Assembly (NCBI GenBank): GCA_014584695.1
Contig: JACTMI010000034.1
Span: 35,369-99,368, forward strand
Direction: 5' to 3'
DNA: 64,000 bases
From: Acidobacteriota bacterium
Lineage (GTDB): Bacteria; Acidobacteriota; Thermoanaerobaculia; Multivoradales; JAGPDF01
Below are positions 16,360 through 26,742 of the stretch, piece by piece. The position numbers and the translations under genes were made by a program. The notes under the pieces were generated by a model. The model made no database searches and was not told where the DNA came from. It saw only the letters and a program-made list of their open reading frames with translations. How positions within the stretch are numbered: position 1 is the first letter of the stretch; each line of letters begins with the position of its first letter.

Positions 16360-17718
16360 ATGACACCCGTCGTCGGCTGGCTCGCCACCGGTGGCTCGCT
16401 CCCCGGCCTCCAGCTCGAACCCTGGGTCGGTCTCGGGCTGGGCCTCCTGCTGGTGGCGCTCAACGGTTTCTTCGTCGCCGCCGAGTTCGCCCTCGCCAAG
16501 GTGAGGCCGACCCAGATCGAGCCCCACGCGCAGCGCGGGGACCAGCGCGGCCGGGTCGGCGCCAACATGCTGCGCCACCTCGACGCCTACCTGTCGGCGA
16601 CGCAGCTCGGCATCACCCTCGCCTCGATCGCCCTCGGCTGGGTCGGTGAGCCCGCCTTCGCCTGGATCGTCCGGCCGCTGGTCGAACGGCTGCCGGCGGC
16701 GAGCCCCGCGCTGGTCCATTCGATCTCGCTCACGGCTTCGTTCGTCGCCGTGTCGATCCTGCACATCATCTTCGGCGAGCTGGTGCCGAAATCGATCGCC
16801 ATCCGGGCCCCGGAGGCGACGACGCTGTGGACGTCGATCCCGCTCTACCTGTTCTATTGGATCGCCTTCCCCGCCATCTGGCTGCTCAACCGCACCGCCA
16901 ACGGCTTCCTGCGGCTGGTCGGCGTCCAGCCGGCGTCCGAGCACGAGCTGGCGCACTCGGAGGACGAGGTCCGGCTGTTGCTCGCCTCGGACCAGAGCTC
17001 GCGTCTGTCGGAGTCCAAACGGGACCTCTTGACCAACGTCTTCGCGCTCTCGGAGCGCGTGGCGCGGCAGGTGATGGTGCCCCGCTCGGACGTCGTCTTC
17101 CTGTCGACGGAACGGCCGCTCGAGGAGAATCTCGCGCTCGCGCGCCGCACCGGCCACACCCGCTTCCCGCTCTGCGAGGGCGAGCTCGACCGGATCCTCG
17201 GCGTCGTTCACATCAAGGACATCTTCCGCGCCGACCAGCTGCCGGCGGATCTGCGCCAGGTGGCCCGGCCGGTGAAGTTCGTGCCCGAGACGATCAAGCT
17301 CGACCAGCTGCTGGCGCGGATGCGCTCCGAGCGCCTCCACCTCGCGGCCGTGGTCGACGAGTATGGCGGCGTCTCCGGCCTGATCACGCTCGAAAACGTG
17401 ATCGAGGAGATCGTGGGCCCGATCCAGGACGAGTTCGACGCCGAACGGCCGGAGCTGGTCGATCGCGGCGACGGCGTCTACCAGGTCTCGGGCGCGATGC
17501 TGGTGCTCGACCTCGAGGACGAGCTCGGGCTCGAGATCTCCGACCGCGACGCCGACACCATCGCCGGTGTCGTCCTCTCGGCGCTCGGGCGGCGGCCGCG
17601 CCTGGGCGACCAGGTGGAGCTCGCCGGCGTCTCGCTCGAGATCCTGGAGGTGCAAGGGACGCGGATTCGCTCCCTGCTCCTGCGCGTGCCCCCGGCCGCA
17701 GGCCCCGACGACCGGTGA
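16360..17718 (+). CDS. CNNM/CorC (HlyC)-family membrane protein
   Basis: 452 aa. Residues about 22-200 form a DUF21/CNNM transmembrane domain (FFVAAEFALAKVRPTQIE; IIFGELVPKSIAIRAP). A cytosolic CBS pair follows (RQVMVPRSDVVFL; LHLAAVVDEYGGVSGLITLE), then a CorC/HlyC C-terminal domain (about 355-445). The family is linked to Mg2+ or Co2+ efflux and often mis-annotated as haemolysin. Length and motifs are complete. It is divergent from the TPR protein and converges on proS. Confidence 0.92.
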   Translation: MTPVVGWLATGGSLPGLQLEPWVGLGLGLLLVALNGFFVAAEFALAKVRPTQIEPHAQRGDQRGRVGANMLRHLDAYLSATQLGITLASIALGWVGEPAFAWIVRPLVERLPAASPALVHSISLTASFVAVSILHIIFGELVPKSIAIRAPEATTLWTSIPLYLFYWIAFPAIWLLNRTANGFLRLVGVQPASEHELAHSEDEVRLLLASDQSSRLSESKRDLLTNVFALSERVARQVMVPRSDVVFLSTERPLEENLALARRTGHTRFPLCEGELDRILGVVHIKDIFRADQLPADLRQVARPVKFVPETIKLDQLLARMRSERLHLAAVVDEYGGVSGLITLENVIEEIVGPIQDEFDAERPELVDRGDGVYQVSGAMLVLDLEDELGLEISDRDADTIAGVVLSALGRRPRLGDQVELAGVSLEILEVQGTRIRSLLLRVPPAAGPDDR

Positions 17719-17730
17719 GTCGATCGAAAG

Positions 17731-17762
17731 GGAGGTCGCGAGCCTCGCGGCTCGCTCCTCCA
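17731..17762. terminator. Hairpin between convergent CNNM and proS genes, related to the palindromic repeat
   Basis: GGAGGTCGCGAGCC...GGCTCGCTCCTCC can fold into a long stem with one small mismatch. The GCGAGCC/GGCTCGC core is shared with the third hairpin of the repeat at 5822-5839. The position between convergent genes suggests a bidirectional terminator; no U-tract is present. Confidence 0.45.
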
Positions 17763-17820
17763 GTTCTACTGCCGGTGATCTTGCGGCGGGCTTGGGGCGT
17801 CCGAGGACGCTTGCCCGAGT

Positions 17821-19545
17821 TCAGGCGCGCAGGCGCTCGATCAGCTCGAGGACCTTGGCCGCCGCCTCGGCCAGCGGCACCAGCTGCTTCTGCCGGTCGC
17901 GGCGCAGCGACAGCTCGGCCTGACCCGCGGCGAAGGACTTGCCGCCCACCACCGCGCGCACCGGCACGCCGACCAGGTCGGCGTCCTTGAACTTGACCCC
18001 TGGCCGCTCGTCGCGATCGTCCAGCAGGACGTCGACGCCGCGTGACTCGAGCTCGGCGGCCAGCGCCTCGGCCGCCGCCATCGCCGCCGGATCGTTCGGC
18101 GTCAGCGCGAGCACCAGCACGCTCCACGGCGCCAGCGGCAGCGGCCAGACGATGCCGTCGGCGTCGTGCCCCTGCTCGATCGCCGCCGCCACCGTCCGAC
18201 CGATGCCGAGACCGTAGCAGCCCATGATCATCGGCCGGTTCACCCCCGCTTCGTCGGTGAACTCGCACTTCATCGCCTCGGAGTACTTGGCGCCGAGCTT
18301 GAAGATGTGGCCGACTTCGATCCCCCGGGAGATGGCGAGCGCGGCACCGCACCTCGGACAGGGGTCGCCGTCCCCCACCAGGACCAGATCGGCGAACTCC
18401 GACGGCGAGTTCTCCGCGCTCCAGTTCACCCCCACCAGGTGGAAGCCCTCTTCGTCCGCTCCACAGGCGAAGTTGCGCGCGTCGCGCACCGAGAGATCCC
18501 CCAGGAGCCGGACGTTGCGGGCGCGCAGCCCGCGCGGGCCGACGTAGCCGAGCGTCAGTCCGAGCTCGGCGACGACGCGCTCGGCGCTCGCCAGCTCGAG
18601 GTGATGGGTGCCGGGCAGCTGGTTCAGCAGCTTGACCTCGTTGACCTCGCGGTCACCGCGCACGAGGACGGCGACCAGTCCGTGCTCGGTGTTGTAGATC
18701 AGCGCCTTGACCAACCGGCTCGCGGGGATGCCGAGGAACTGGGCGACCTCTTCTATGGTCTTTCGTCCCGGGGTCTCCACCTTCTCGGCTGCCTGGCGCG
18801 CCTGCTCGGAGGGAACCTCCCAGGCGCCGCGCTCGGCCTTCTCGACGTTCGCGCCGTAGCCGCACGTCGAGCAGTGCGCGACCGCGCTCTCGCCGGTGGC
18901 GGCGGTGACCATGAACTCGTGCGACGAGGAGCCGCCGATCGTGCCGGTGTCCGCCTCGACCATGGTGTAGTCGAGCCCGCAGGCCGCGAAGATCCGGCGA
19001 TAGGCGTCGCGCATCGCCGAGTAGACCTGGTCCAGGCTCTCCTCGGTCGCCGAGAACGAGTAGGCGTCCTTCATCAGGAACTCGCGACCGCGCATCAGCC
19101 CGAAGCGGGGCCGGATCTCGTCGCGGAACTTGGTCTGGATCTGGTAGAGGTTGAATGGGAGCTGCCGGTAGCTGCGCACGTCCCGGCGGACGAAATCCGT
19201 CACCACCTCCTCGTGGGTGGGTCCGAAGCAGAACTCGCGCTCGTGGCGGTCGCGGATGCGCAGCAGCTCCTTGCCGTAGCGCTGCCAGCGCCCCGACTCG
19301 ACCCACAGCTCCGCCGGCTGGATCGCGGGCATCGAGAGCTCGACCGCGCCGGCGGCGTCCATCTCCCGCCGCACGATCGCCATCAGCTTGGACAGCGACC
19401 GCCAACCAGCCGGCAGGTAGCTGTAGATGCCGGCCGCGAGCTTCTTGATCATGCCGGCGCGCACCATCAACTGGTGCGAGACCACCTCCGCGTCGCTCGG
19501 CACTTCGCGGGTGGTGAACAGGTAGTACTGGCTCCAACGATTCAT
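17821..19545 (-). CDS. proS: Proline-tRNA ligase (bacterial type with editing insert)
   Basis: Charges tRNA-Pro; 574 aa, the usual length for the bacterial form. Class II motifs: GPTHEEVVTDFVRRDV, QIQTKFRDEIRPRFGLMRGR (motif 2), GCYGLGIGRTVAA (motif 3). Between motifs 2 and 3 is a YbaK-like INS editing domain (about 225-380), and the C-terminus is an anticodon-binding domain. The ATG at 19545 forms an ATGA overlap with the TPR gene stop. A longer open frame upstream is only the antisense-frame shadow of the TPR gene. Confidence 0.97.
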   Translation of the reverse strand: MNRWSQYYLFTTREVPSDAEVVSHQLMVRAGMIKKLAAGIYSYLPAGWRSLSKLMAIVRREMDAAGAVELSMPAIQPAELWVESGRWQRYGKELLRIRDRHEREFCFGPTHEEVVTDFVRRDVRSYRQLPFNLYQIQTKFRDEIRPRFGLMRGREFLMKDAYSFSATEESLDQVYSAMRDAYRRIFAACGLDYTMVEADTGTIGGSSSHEFMVTAATGESAVAHCSTCGYGANVEKAERGAWEVPSEQARQAAEKVETPGRKTIEEVAQFLGIPASRLVKALIYNTEHGLVAVLVRGDREVNEVKLLNQLPGTHHLELASAERVVAELGLTLGYVGPRGLRARNVRLLGDLSVRDARNFACGADEEGFHLVGVNWSAENSPSEFADLVLVGDGDPCPRCGAALAISRGIEVGHIFKLGAKYSEAMKCEFTDEAGVNRPMIMGCYGLGIGRTVAAAIEQGHDADGIVWPLPLAPWSVLVLALTPNDPAAMAAAEALAAELESRGVDVLLDDRDERPGVKFKDADLVGVPVRAVVGGKSFAAGQAELSLRRDRQKQLVPLAEAAAKVLELIERLRA

Positions 19546-21412
19546 CGCTTCTGGCGCCTCCGCACCCGCTCGAGCAGGCGCGCGGAATCCTTCATGCACT
19601 CCATCATCCGCTCCTCGAGCGCGCCCACGCGGGGCTCGAGGCTGCGCGCGCGGCCGAACGCCCCCCGCGCCCGCTCCTCGTCGCCGGAGGCGAGCAGCGC
19701 CATGCCGAGATGGGTGAGCGTGGTCGGCGAGGGTCCGAGCTCGTTCGAGCGCGCCAGGCAATCGACGGCCTGCGTGTACTCCTTGCGCTTGTAGTGGACC
19801 CAGCCGAGCGCCGCGAGCGGAAACTGCTTGAGCTCGTCGGGCGCCAGGTCGAGGGCGCGTCGCGCGTACTCCAGCGCCTCGTCGAGGTCCTCCTCCATCT
19901 CGGCCAGGTTGTAGGCCATCTCGTAATAGGCGATCGTGCGCGCGAAGGGCGAGGTGCCGTCGGCGAGCAGCGCGCGGCCGATGCGGTTGCCCTCGCGGTA
20001 CTTGCCTTCGCTGCGCAACGCCGCGATCAAGGCCGCCGAGGCGGTGGTGCGCAGCATCTCGCTCGGATTGAGCTCGAGCACGCGGCGCGCGGCCCGTTCG
20101 AGCTCGTCGCGCTTTTCGAGCGACAGGCAAGCGAGCGCATAGGACATCAGCAGCGCCGGATTGTCCGGCTCCTCGCTGAGAGCCCGCTGATAGAGCGCCA
20201 GCGCCTCGCCGGCCTCGCCCCTGCCGAGGTGCTCCTCGGCGCGGGCGATCGACTTGCCGACGGCGCCCTCGAGCCCCGGCAAGGGTTCGCCGATGCGGCC
20301 CGACAGGAAGTGCACGAGGTCCTGGTAGCGGAGCCGGCGCGGGTTGAGGCGCTGCGCTTCGCGGAACGACTCCAGCGCTTTCTGGTTCCAGTGCCGGTCG
20401 AGATAGGCGAGCCCGAGCAGGTAGTGGGCCTCTTCGAAGGCCGGGTCCAGCCGCACCGCCTCTTGCAGGCAGAAGATGGCCTTGGTGGCGCGGCCCATCT
20501 CGTAGTGGCAGTTGCCGAGCACGTAGAGCGCCTGCGGCACCGCGTCGAGCTCGACGGCGCGCTCGAGGTAGGCCACCGCGCGCGACAGGTCGCCGTGCGA
20601 GGCGTAGACCGCGCCCAGCGAGAAATGGGGCAGGAAGGCCTCGGGGTACTCCGCGATGGCGCGCTTGAGCAACGCCTCGGCGCGCGTGAAATCGCCCCGC
20701 TCGTGACAGATCACCCCCGAGAAGACCAGCGCCTCGAACTGGTCCGGCTTCTCGCGCAGCACGCGCTCGAAGTAGCCGAGCGCCGCGTCCGGGTCGCCCT
20801 CGTTGAAGGTGGTCTCGCCGAGGAAGAGCAGCAACTCGTAGTTGTCGCGATCGAGCTTCAGCGCCTGCTCGAGGCTGCGCCGCGCGCGCTCGACGTCGAA
20901 GGCGAAGAGCGCGTACTCGGCGTCCTCGAGATGCTGCTGGAAGAGCTTGCGACGTTCGCCGTGGTAGAGCGCTCCGACGCGGTCCTTGACCGCGACGAAG
21001 CGCTCTCGCTTCTCGAGCGCCTGCAGCTGATAGTCCATCTTGGACTGCCAGAGATCGCTCCACTCCTCGCGGCCGATCAGGCGGCGCCGTTCCAGCAGCT
21101 CACGCAGGGTCGCGAAGCCGGTCTGCGAAACCAGCAGGTTCTTCTCCTGCTTCTGCACCGCGGAGACCAGCTTGCCGACCGTCTCGGCGGTCCGCTTGAC
21201 CGCCTCCTCCAGGATCGAGACGCGCTCGAGCAGGTGCTCGTCGAGCGAGAAATCCGAGTCGCGGTCGCCCTCGAACGGCTCGCCCTCGCCGCCCGGAGCG
21301 CCCGAGATCACCATCAGCCGCTGGTGACAACGGACGCACAGCTCCTGGTCGATCGAGTTCGCCGTGCCGCAGGCCTGACAGAGCAGGGTGTGGGGAACGA
21401 GCACGGCGCGGC

Positions 21413-21416
<4 letters not shown>
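19542..21416 (-). CDS. Zinc-ribbon/TPR protein
   Basis: 624 aa. An N-terminal CxxC...CxxC ribbon (CQACG at 13-17, CVRCH at 27-31) is followed by a coiled-coil-like stretch (about 60-150) and 8-10 TPR units (about 165-600, e.g. [20 protein letters not shown]). No signal peptide is seen, so it is probably cytosolic and works in protein-protein contacts. The GTG start overlaps the hydroxyacyl-CoA dehydrogenase stop (GTGA), and its stop overlaps the proS start, so three unrelated genes look translationally coupled. Its function is unknown. Confidence 0.85.
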
Positions 21417-22273
<857 letters not shown>

Positions 22274-22297
22274 CGATGGATCGACCCCCACCGACGG

Positions 22298-22327
22298 AGC
22301 CTATGGGCCGCCGCGCGAGAGGGTCAA
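22298..22327 (-). promoter_or_regulatory. Promoter for the hydroxyacyl-CoA dehydrogenase-TPR-proS operon
   Basis: TTGACC (22327-22322), an 18-nt spacer and TAGGCT (22303-22298) on the minus strand. The expected transcript start is about 17 nt before the ATG, with short-leader geometry. Confidence 0.6.
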
Positions 22328-22340
22328 GCGAGGCGGGGAA

Positions 22341-23291
22341 TCAGCGGCCGCCGAGGGCGATGCCGGGCAGGGCGGGTGAGAACCAGGGCTCACGCCGTCC
22401 GAACTTGGTCCGGAGCGCCGCTCCGACGCCGACCAGGGTGGCGGCGCTCCAGGCCCAAGTGCCGAGGTGGGGTACGAACTTCACCGCGCCGAGCACCAGG
22501 ACGCCGGCGACCGCGGCGTGCAGGGCCAGCACGCGGCGATGCGTGACCCGTCGCACCAGCCACGAGCCCAGCGCGTGGAAGATCGCGACCACGCCCCAGA
22601 GCTTGGCGAGCAGCGCCGCGAGCGCGACCAGGACCAGCATCGGCACCGCCACCAGCGCGGGCAAGACGGCGGAGAACAGCAGCGCGGTGAGCACGGCGGC
22701 GCAAACCCCGACCAGGCCGGTCGCGAAGCAGGCGAGTGGCGCGTGCGCGATTTCCTCGGCGGTGGCGAGCAGCGCCCGGCCGCCGGTGGCGAAGAGCAGC
22801 AGTGACAGGGCGAGCCAGGCGGCCACCAGGCCGAGCTTGGCCGCCAGGACGAGCGGCGAGCCGGCCGACAGTCCGAGGCTCGGTCCCTCGAGCAGCGTCA
22901 GCCAGGCGCGCGAGAAGGTCGGGTAGGCGACCGAACGGCCGCCGAGCCGCGCGCCGCGCTCGGCCCGCAGCACGCCGCCGAGCACGTTGACGTCGCCGTC
23001 GACGACGGCGCTCGCGGCGAGCACCGCATCGCCGCCCAGCACCGTGATGCCGCCGCGGACGGAACCCTCGACACGCACCGAGCCGTTGAGCGCCGCCACC
23101 CCCGCCAGCGCCTCGCCGCGAATCACCACGTCGCGCCCCACGGCGACGATCTGGTGGCGCGCCAGGCTGTCCACCTCGAGCACGAGCGCCTCGGGGCGGC
23201 CCACTTCGGACTCGACGGCTCCGGCGGCCGCGGCGGCGAAGAGCGCCGCGAGCGCGCTCGCGCGCCAGGCACGCGGGACTCCGGGGATCAC
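22341..23291 (-). CDS. Bactofilin-like membrane protein
   Basis: 316 aa, GTG start overlapping the anti-sigma stop (GTGA). A signal-like segment (ALAALFAAAAAGAVES) leads into a short-repeat region (about 55-125) with VAALNGSVRVEGSVRGGITV and AVVDGDVNVLGGVL, the right-handed beta-helix pattern of polymer-forming (bactofilin) proteins. Six or so transmembrane helices follow (about 145-300). The combination fits a membrane protein with a bactofilin-like external or periplasmic sheet. As the third gene of an ECF sigma cluster it is probably envelope-stress controlled. The exact role is unknown. Confidence 0.72.
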   Translation of the reverse strand: MIPGVPRAWRASALAALFAAAAAGAVESEVGRPEALVLEVDSLARHQIVAVGRDVVIRGEALAGVAALNGSVRVEGSVRGGITVLGGDAVLAASAVVDGDVNVLGGVLRAERGARLGGRSVAYPTFSRAWLTLLEGPSLGLSAGSPLVLAAKLGLVAAWLALSLLLFATGGRALLATAEEIAHAPLACFATGLVGVCAAVLTALLFSAVLPALVAVPMLVLVALAALLAKLWGVVAIFHALGSWLVRRVTHRRVLALHAAVAGVLVLGAVKFVPHLGTWAWSAATLVGVGAALRTKFGRREPWFSPALPGIALGGR

Positions 23292-23863
23292 CGCGCGCGG
23301 CGCTCCGCGACCGCGCCGGCCGCGCGCGGTGTCCGGCGCACGAGCCGGAACAGCAGGTAGTTGAGACCCAGAACGAGGACACCGGCGGTCAGTAGGTTGA
23401 CGGGCGAGGCAGCGAGCCACTCCCGGACACCCAGTCCGAGGCCACGCCAGGAGGCCAGCATCAGCCCGCCGCCCGCGACCAGCGCGGCGCGGAACAGGTC
23501 GGCGAGCGCGAGGAAGGCGCCCAAGGAGCCGCCGGTCGCATCGAGACCGACCGCGGCGCCGCCCAGCAGCACCGACGCGGCCCCGCCCAGGAGCAGGAGC
23601 AGCGCGAAGGGGAGCCGCCAAGCACGCAGCGTCCGAGCCTCCCAGGGGGCCGGCTCGAGCGCGGCCAGGACCTCGCGCGCGAAGCCGGGGCGCACGGGCA
23701 CCGTGGATCTCGCCAGACGCTCGGCCAGCGCGCGCGAGGCGCGCTCTTCGCGGCGGCACTCCGCGCAGCCCTCGAGGTGCTCCTCGAGCCGCGCGCGCTC
23801 GGGCGCGCCGAGCTCGCCATCGATCGCGCTGTCCAGCCACTCGCGGTAGCGTTCGTGCTCCAT
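23288..23863 (-). CDS. Anti-sigma factor, zf-HC2 family
   Basis: 191 aa. Residues 1-45 carry the zinc-binding anti-sigma motif HxxxCxxC (HLEGCAEC), as in ZAS-type anti-sigma factors. The rest has three hydrophobic segments that fit membrane helices (FALLLLLGGAASVLLGG; AALVAGGGLMLA; NLLTAGVLVLGLNYLLF). The ATG at 23863 overlaps the upstream sigma stop (TGATG). It should hold the ECF sigma factor at the membrane until a signal arrives. Confidence 0.87.
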   Translation of the reverse strand: MEHERYREWLDSAIDGELGAPERARLEEHLEGCAECRREERASRALAERLARSTVPVRPGFAREVLAALEPAPWEARTLRAWRLPFALLLLLGGAASVLLGGAAVGLDATGGSLGAFLALADLFRAALVAGGGLMLASWRGLGLGVREWLAASPVNLLTAGVLVLGLNYLLFRLVRRTPRAAGAVAERRAR

Positions 23864-24471
23864 CACATCTCCTCTCCGCCGCTCGCCCGGAGCTCGGGCT
23901 CGAGCGCCGCCTTGAGCATCTGGCGGGCGCGGAACAGCTTGTTCTTGACCGTGCCGAGCGGCATCGCCTTGGCCTGGGCGATCTCGTCGTAGGCCAGCTC
24001 GCCGTAGTGCCGCAACAGAATCAGCTCGCGGTACTCCCACGGCAGACCGTCGATCGCCGCGCGGATCCGCAGGTCGCGCTCCTTCGTCTCCATGACCTCG
24101 AGCGCCCCCGGGCCCTCGGCCTCGAGGTCGAGGTCGTAGGTCCCCTCACCGCCGTCCTCGTCCGGGCGGGTGATCGGCACCAGCCGGAACCGACGCTTGC
24201 GGATGACGTCGATCGCCGCGTTCTGAGCGACCCGAAAGAGCCAGGTCGAGAAGCGGTACTGCGGATCGAAGCGGTCGAGCGCCTGGTACACGCGAACGAA
24301 GACCTCCTGCGCCAGATCGTGCGCCTCGTCGAGATTGCGCACCAGGCGGTAGAGGTAGTTGACCAACCGCGCCTGGTAGCGCTCCACCAGCTCTCCGAAG
24401 CGCTCCCGGTCCCCGGCGAGGACCGACCGCACCAACTCTTCGTCCGGAGGGGATCGAGGGTCGGGCGGCAT
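23863..24471 (-). CDS. ECF-type RNA polymerase sigma factor
   Basis: 202 aa from the ATG at 24471. An in-frame start at 24594 exists, but the extra 41 residues are low-complexity and lack sigma character. Region 2 is RLVRNLDEAHDLAQEVFVRVY with FSTWLFRVAQNAAID, and region 4 is the helix-turn-helix YDEIAQAKAMPLGTVKNKLF. It belongs to a cluster with anti-sigma and bactofilin-like genes, so it probably activates its own operon and envelope genes. No classic ribosome-binding site precedes the start, so the N-terminus is uncertain. Confidence 0.92.
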   Translation of the reverse strand: MPPDPRSPPDEELVRSVLAGDRERFGELVERYQARLVNYLYRLVRNLDEAHDLAQEVFVRVYQALDRFDPQYRFSTWLFRVAQNAAIDVIRKRRFRLVPITRPDEDGGEGTYDLDLEAEGPGALEVMETKERDLRIRAAIDGLPWEYRELILLRHYGELAYDEIAQAKAMPLGTVKNKLFRARQMLKAALEPELRASGGEEM

Positions 24472-24585
24472 CGCGAGATACGTGTCTCCGGCTGGGAAGG
24501 TTGCAGCCCCGGACCCGGCGGACCGGGCGGATTCCGGGGCCGATTCGCTCCTCGCGAGGGGCGGATCGGGCCTCTGGAGGGGGGA

Positions 24586-24603
24586 GCGCGCCACGTGGCG
24601 CGC
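24586..24603. repeat. Perfect 18-bp palindrome
   Basis: GCGCGCCACGTGGCGCGC, between the end of the HEAT-cyclophilin gene and the sigma gene. It could be an operator or part of a weak terminator. No U-tract follows on either strand. Confidence 0.5.
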
Positions 24604-24648
24604 CCGCCGGGCTCCCGGCCGGGGGCGGCGAGAGGGGATCTTACCGGG

Positions 24649-26712
24649 TTAGTCGATCTCCCGGGCGCGCAGGATCCGGTCGCCCTGCCGCAGCTCGTCG
24701 AGGACCTCTTCCCCGGCCACGACCCGCCCGAAGACCGTGTAGCCGCCGTCGAGATGGGGCTGGGGCGAGAGCGTGACGAAGAACTGGCTCCCCCCGGTGT
24801 CCGGGCCCGACAGCGCCATGCCGACCGCGCCGCGCTGGTAGCGCAGGCGGTTGATCTCGTCGCGCAGGGTGTAGCCGGGTCCGCCCCAGCCGTCCCCGCG
24901 CGGGTCGCCGCCCTGGACCACGAAGTCGGGCACCACCCGGTGCCAGGTGAGGCCGTCGAAGTAGCCCTGGGTCGCCAGCTTGAGAAACGACAGGCAGGTG
25001 AGGGGCGCTTCGGGGCAGTCGAGGCGCAGGCGCAGCGAACCCCGCTCGGTCTCGAGCTCCACCAGCGGGCGGCGCGCGGTCTGCGCCAGGACCTCCCGGT
25101 AGTAGGCGAGATCGCGGCCTGTCGCCACCGGGCCGACCTCGGGGCGGGGCGCCCCGAGAGCCTCCAGCGCCTCGGCCGCGGCGCGGCGAACCAGTCGTTC
25201 GCGGTCCCTGGCGAGCGGTTCGAGCGCCGCGATCACCGCTCCGGTTTCGCGCGGCTCCGATCGCCCGCGCGCGGCGAGCGCGCGCACCCCCGCCAAGCGG
25301 GCGTCCGGCGCGGCATCGGCCGCGCTCGCGATGACCAACTCCTCGAGTCGCTCGACCGGCAGCTCGGGCGAGGCCGCGAGGCGATCGAGCGCCGTTGCCC
25401 GGACGGTGAGATCGGCGTCGGCGAGGAAGGGTGCCAACCAGTCGAGCGCGGGAGAGGACCCCGGAAGGCCGCCCAGCGCGTCGATCACGGCGACGCGGAC
25501 GCTGGGCTCCGGATCCCGCGCCAGCGCCTCGAGCGACTCGAGCGACCCGAGCGTGTCGAGCGTCTCGAGCGTCTCGACCGCGGCGAGCGCCGCCGCGGCG
25601 GCCGCCGCCGCCCGCCGCAGCCGCCGGTCGGGGGACGCCGCGGCGGCGCGCACCAGCTCCGCGCCGTCGGCGACCCGGCCCGCCACCAGCGCGGCCAAGG
25701 CCAGCTCCCGCTGCCGCGGCTCGCCCGTCGCCCACGCTGCCCGCAGCCGGGCTTCGAGCTCGGGGTCCGGCAGGAACGGGCCGGCCGCTTCGAGCGCCGC
25801 CGCCCTCACCCCCGGCGCCTCGGCGGCGAGGGCCGCGACGAGCGCCGCCGGCCAACCGTCCGGGCGCAGCGCCGTGCCCCGCGACAGGATCTTCGCCGCC
25901 GCGCGCAGGGCCTGGATTCGGGGTCCCGGCGCGGGGGCTTCGACGAGCGGCAACAGAGCGGCCAGGTCCGCCACCCCGCCGACCTCTCCCAGGCCTCGCG
26001 CCGCCCAGGCGCGCGTGAAGCCGCCCGGGTCGCCGAGCAGGGAGAGCAGGAGGCTGCGTCCCTCGGGACGGGCCTCGCGGCCGAGGGCGTAGGCCGCTCC
26101 CTCCCGCACTGCCAGCGGGCCGGCGAGCAGCAGCTCGCGGGCGACGTCGACCTGCGCCGGCTCCCGAAAGCGGAACAGGAAGGGGGCCAGCCGCTGCGGG
26201 CCTTCGTCTCCGACCAGCGCCCCGAGCACCCGCCGCACGTCGGCGAGCGGCGCCCCGAGCTTGCCGAGCGCCTCGACGGCCAGAGCCCCGCACTCCCGGT
26301 CGTCGTCGACCGCCGCTCGCAGCAGGGCCGGCGCCGCCGCCACGTCGCCCAGCTCGCCCAGGGCGAAGGCGGCCGCCCGCCGCACCGCGACGTCGCCATC
26401 CACCAGCAGGCCCTGGAGCAGGCTCCGTCCGCGGGGCTCGCCGATGCGGCCGAGCGCCACGGCGAGCGCCTCGCGCGTCGCGGCGGAGCGGCTCAGCATG
26501 ACGCCCAGCGTCTCGGCGTCGAAGAGCCGCCGGTCGCTCATCAGCAGGAGCAGCGCGCGGCCCTCGAGGTCGGCATCGACGCCCCTCGAAACCACGGCGG
26601 GCGCTGCCGTGGGCGCCGGCGGCGCGGGCCGAGGGGTCGCGGTGCAGCCACCGAGCAGCAGCGCGAGCGCACAGGGCCAGGAGAGCGGACGGCAGAAGGG
26701 AAGACGGCGCAT
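24649..26712 (-). CDS. HEAT-repeat lipoprotein with C-terminal cyclophilin-type PPIase
   Basis: 687 aa. An N-terminal signal with lipobox LGGC (about 21-24) predicts a lipoprotein. Residues about 45-510 are HEAT/PBS-type helical repeats (GEPRGRSLLQGLL; RRAAAFALGELGDVAAAPAL; and many more). Residues about 535-687 are a cyclophilin domain: WHRVVPDFVVQGGDPRGDGW carries the catalytic Arg and the FxxxQ motif, and GSQFFVT follows. It probably folds or isomerises periplasmic proteins, with the repeats as a client-binding scaffold. It is divergent from ccmA with only about 30 nt between the starts. Confidence 0.9.
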   Translation of the reverse strand: MRRLPFCRPLSWPCALALLLGGCTATPRPAPPAPTAAPAVVSRGVDADLEGRALLLLMSDRRLFDAETLGVMLSRSAATREALAVALGRIGEPRGRSLLQGLLVDGDVAVRRAAAFALGELGDVAAAPALLRAAVDDDRECGALAVEALGKLGAPLADVRRVLGALVGDEGPQRLAPFLFRFREPAQVDVARELLLAGPLAVREGAAYALGREARPEGRSLLLSLLGDPGGFTRAWAARGLGEVGGVADLAALLPLVEAPAPGPRIQALRAAAKILSRGTALRPDGWPAALVAALAAEAPGVRAAALEAAGPFLPDPELEARLRAAWATGEPRQRELALAALVAGRVADGAELVRAAAASPDRRLRRAAAAAAAALAAVETLETLDTLGSLESLEALARDPEPSVRVAVIDALGGLPGSSPALDWLAPFLADADLTVRATALDRLAASPELPVERLEELVIASAADAAPDARLAGVRALAARGRSEPRETGAVIAALEPLARDRERLVRRAAAEALEALGAPRPEVGPVATGRDLAYYREVLAQTARRPLVELETERGSLRLRLDCPEAPLTCLSFLKLATQGYFDGLTWHRVVPDFVVQGGDPRGDGWGGPGYTLRDEINRLRYQRGAVGMALSGPDTGGSQFFVTLSPQPHLDGGYTVFGRVVAGEEVLDELRQGDRILRAREID

Positions 26713-26742
26713 GTTCCAATGCTAATCCGGTAGGCTCCCGCG

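Noticed and set aside
24472..24594. Longer N-terminus for the ECF sigma factor
   Set aside because: The extra 41 residues are low-complexity Ser/Ala/Pro without sigma character and overlap likely regulatory DNA.
24007..26733. Plus-strand open frame of about 908 codons opposite the sigma and HEAT-cyclophilin genes
   Set aside because: No motif, and codon pattern follows the minus-strand genes.
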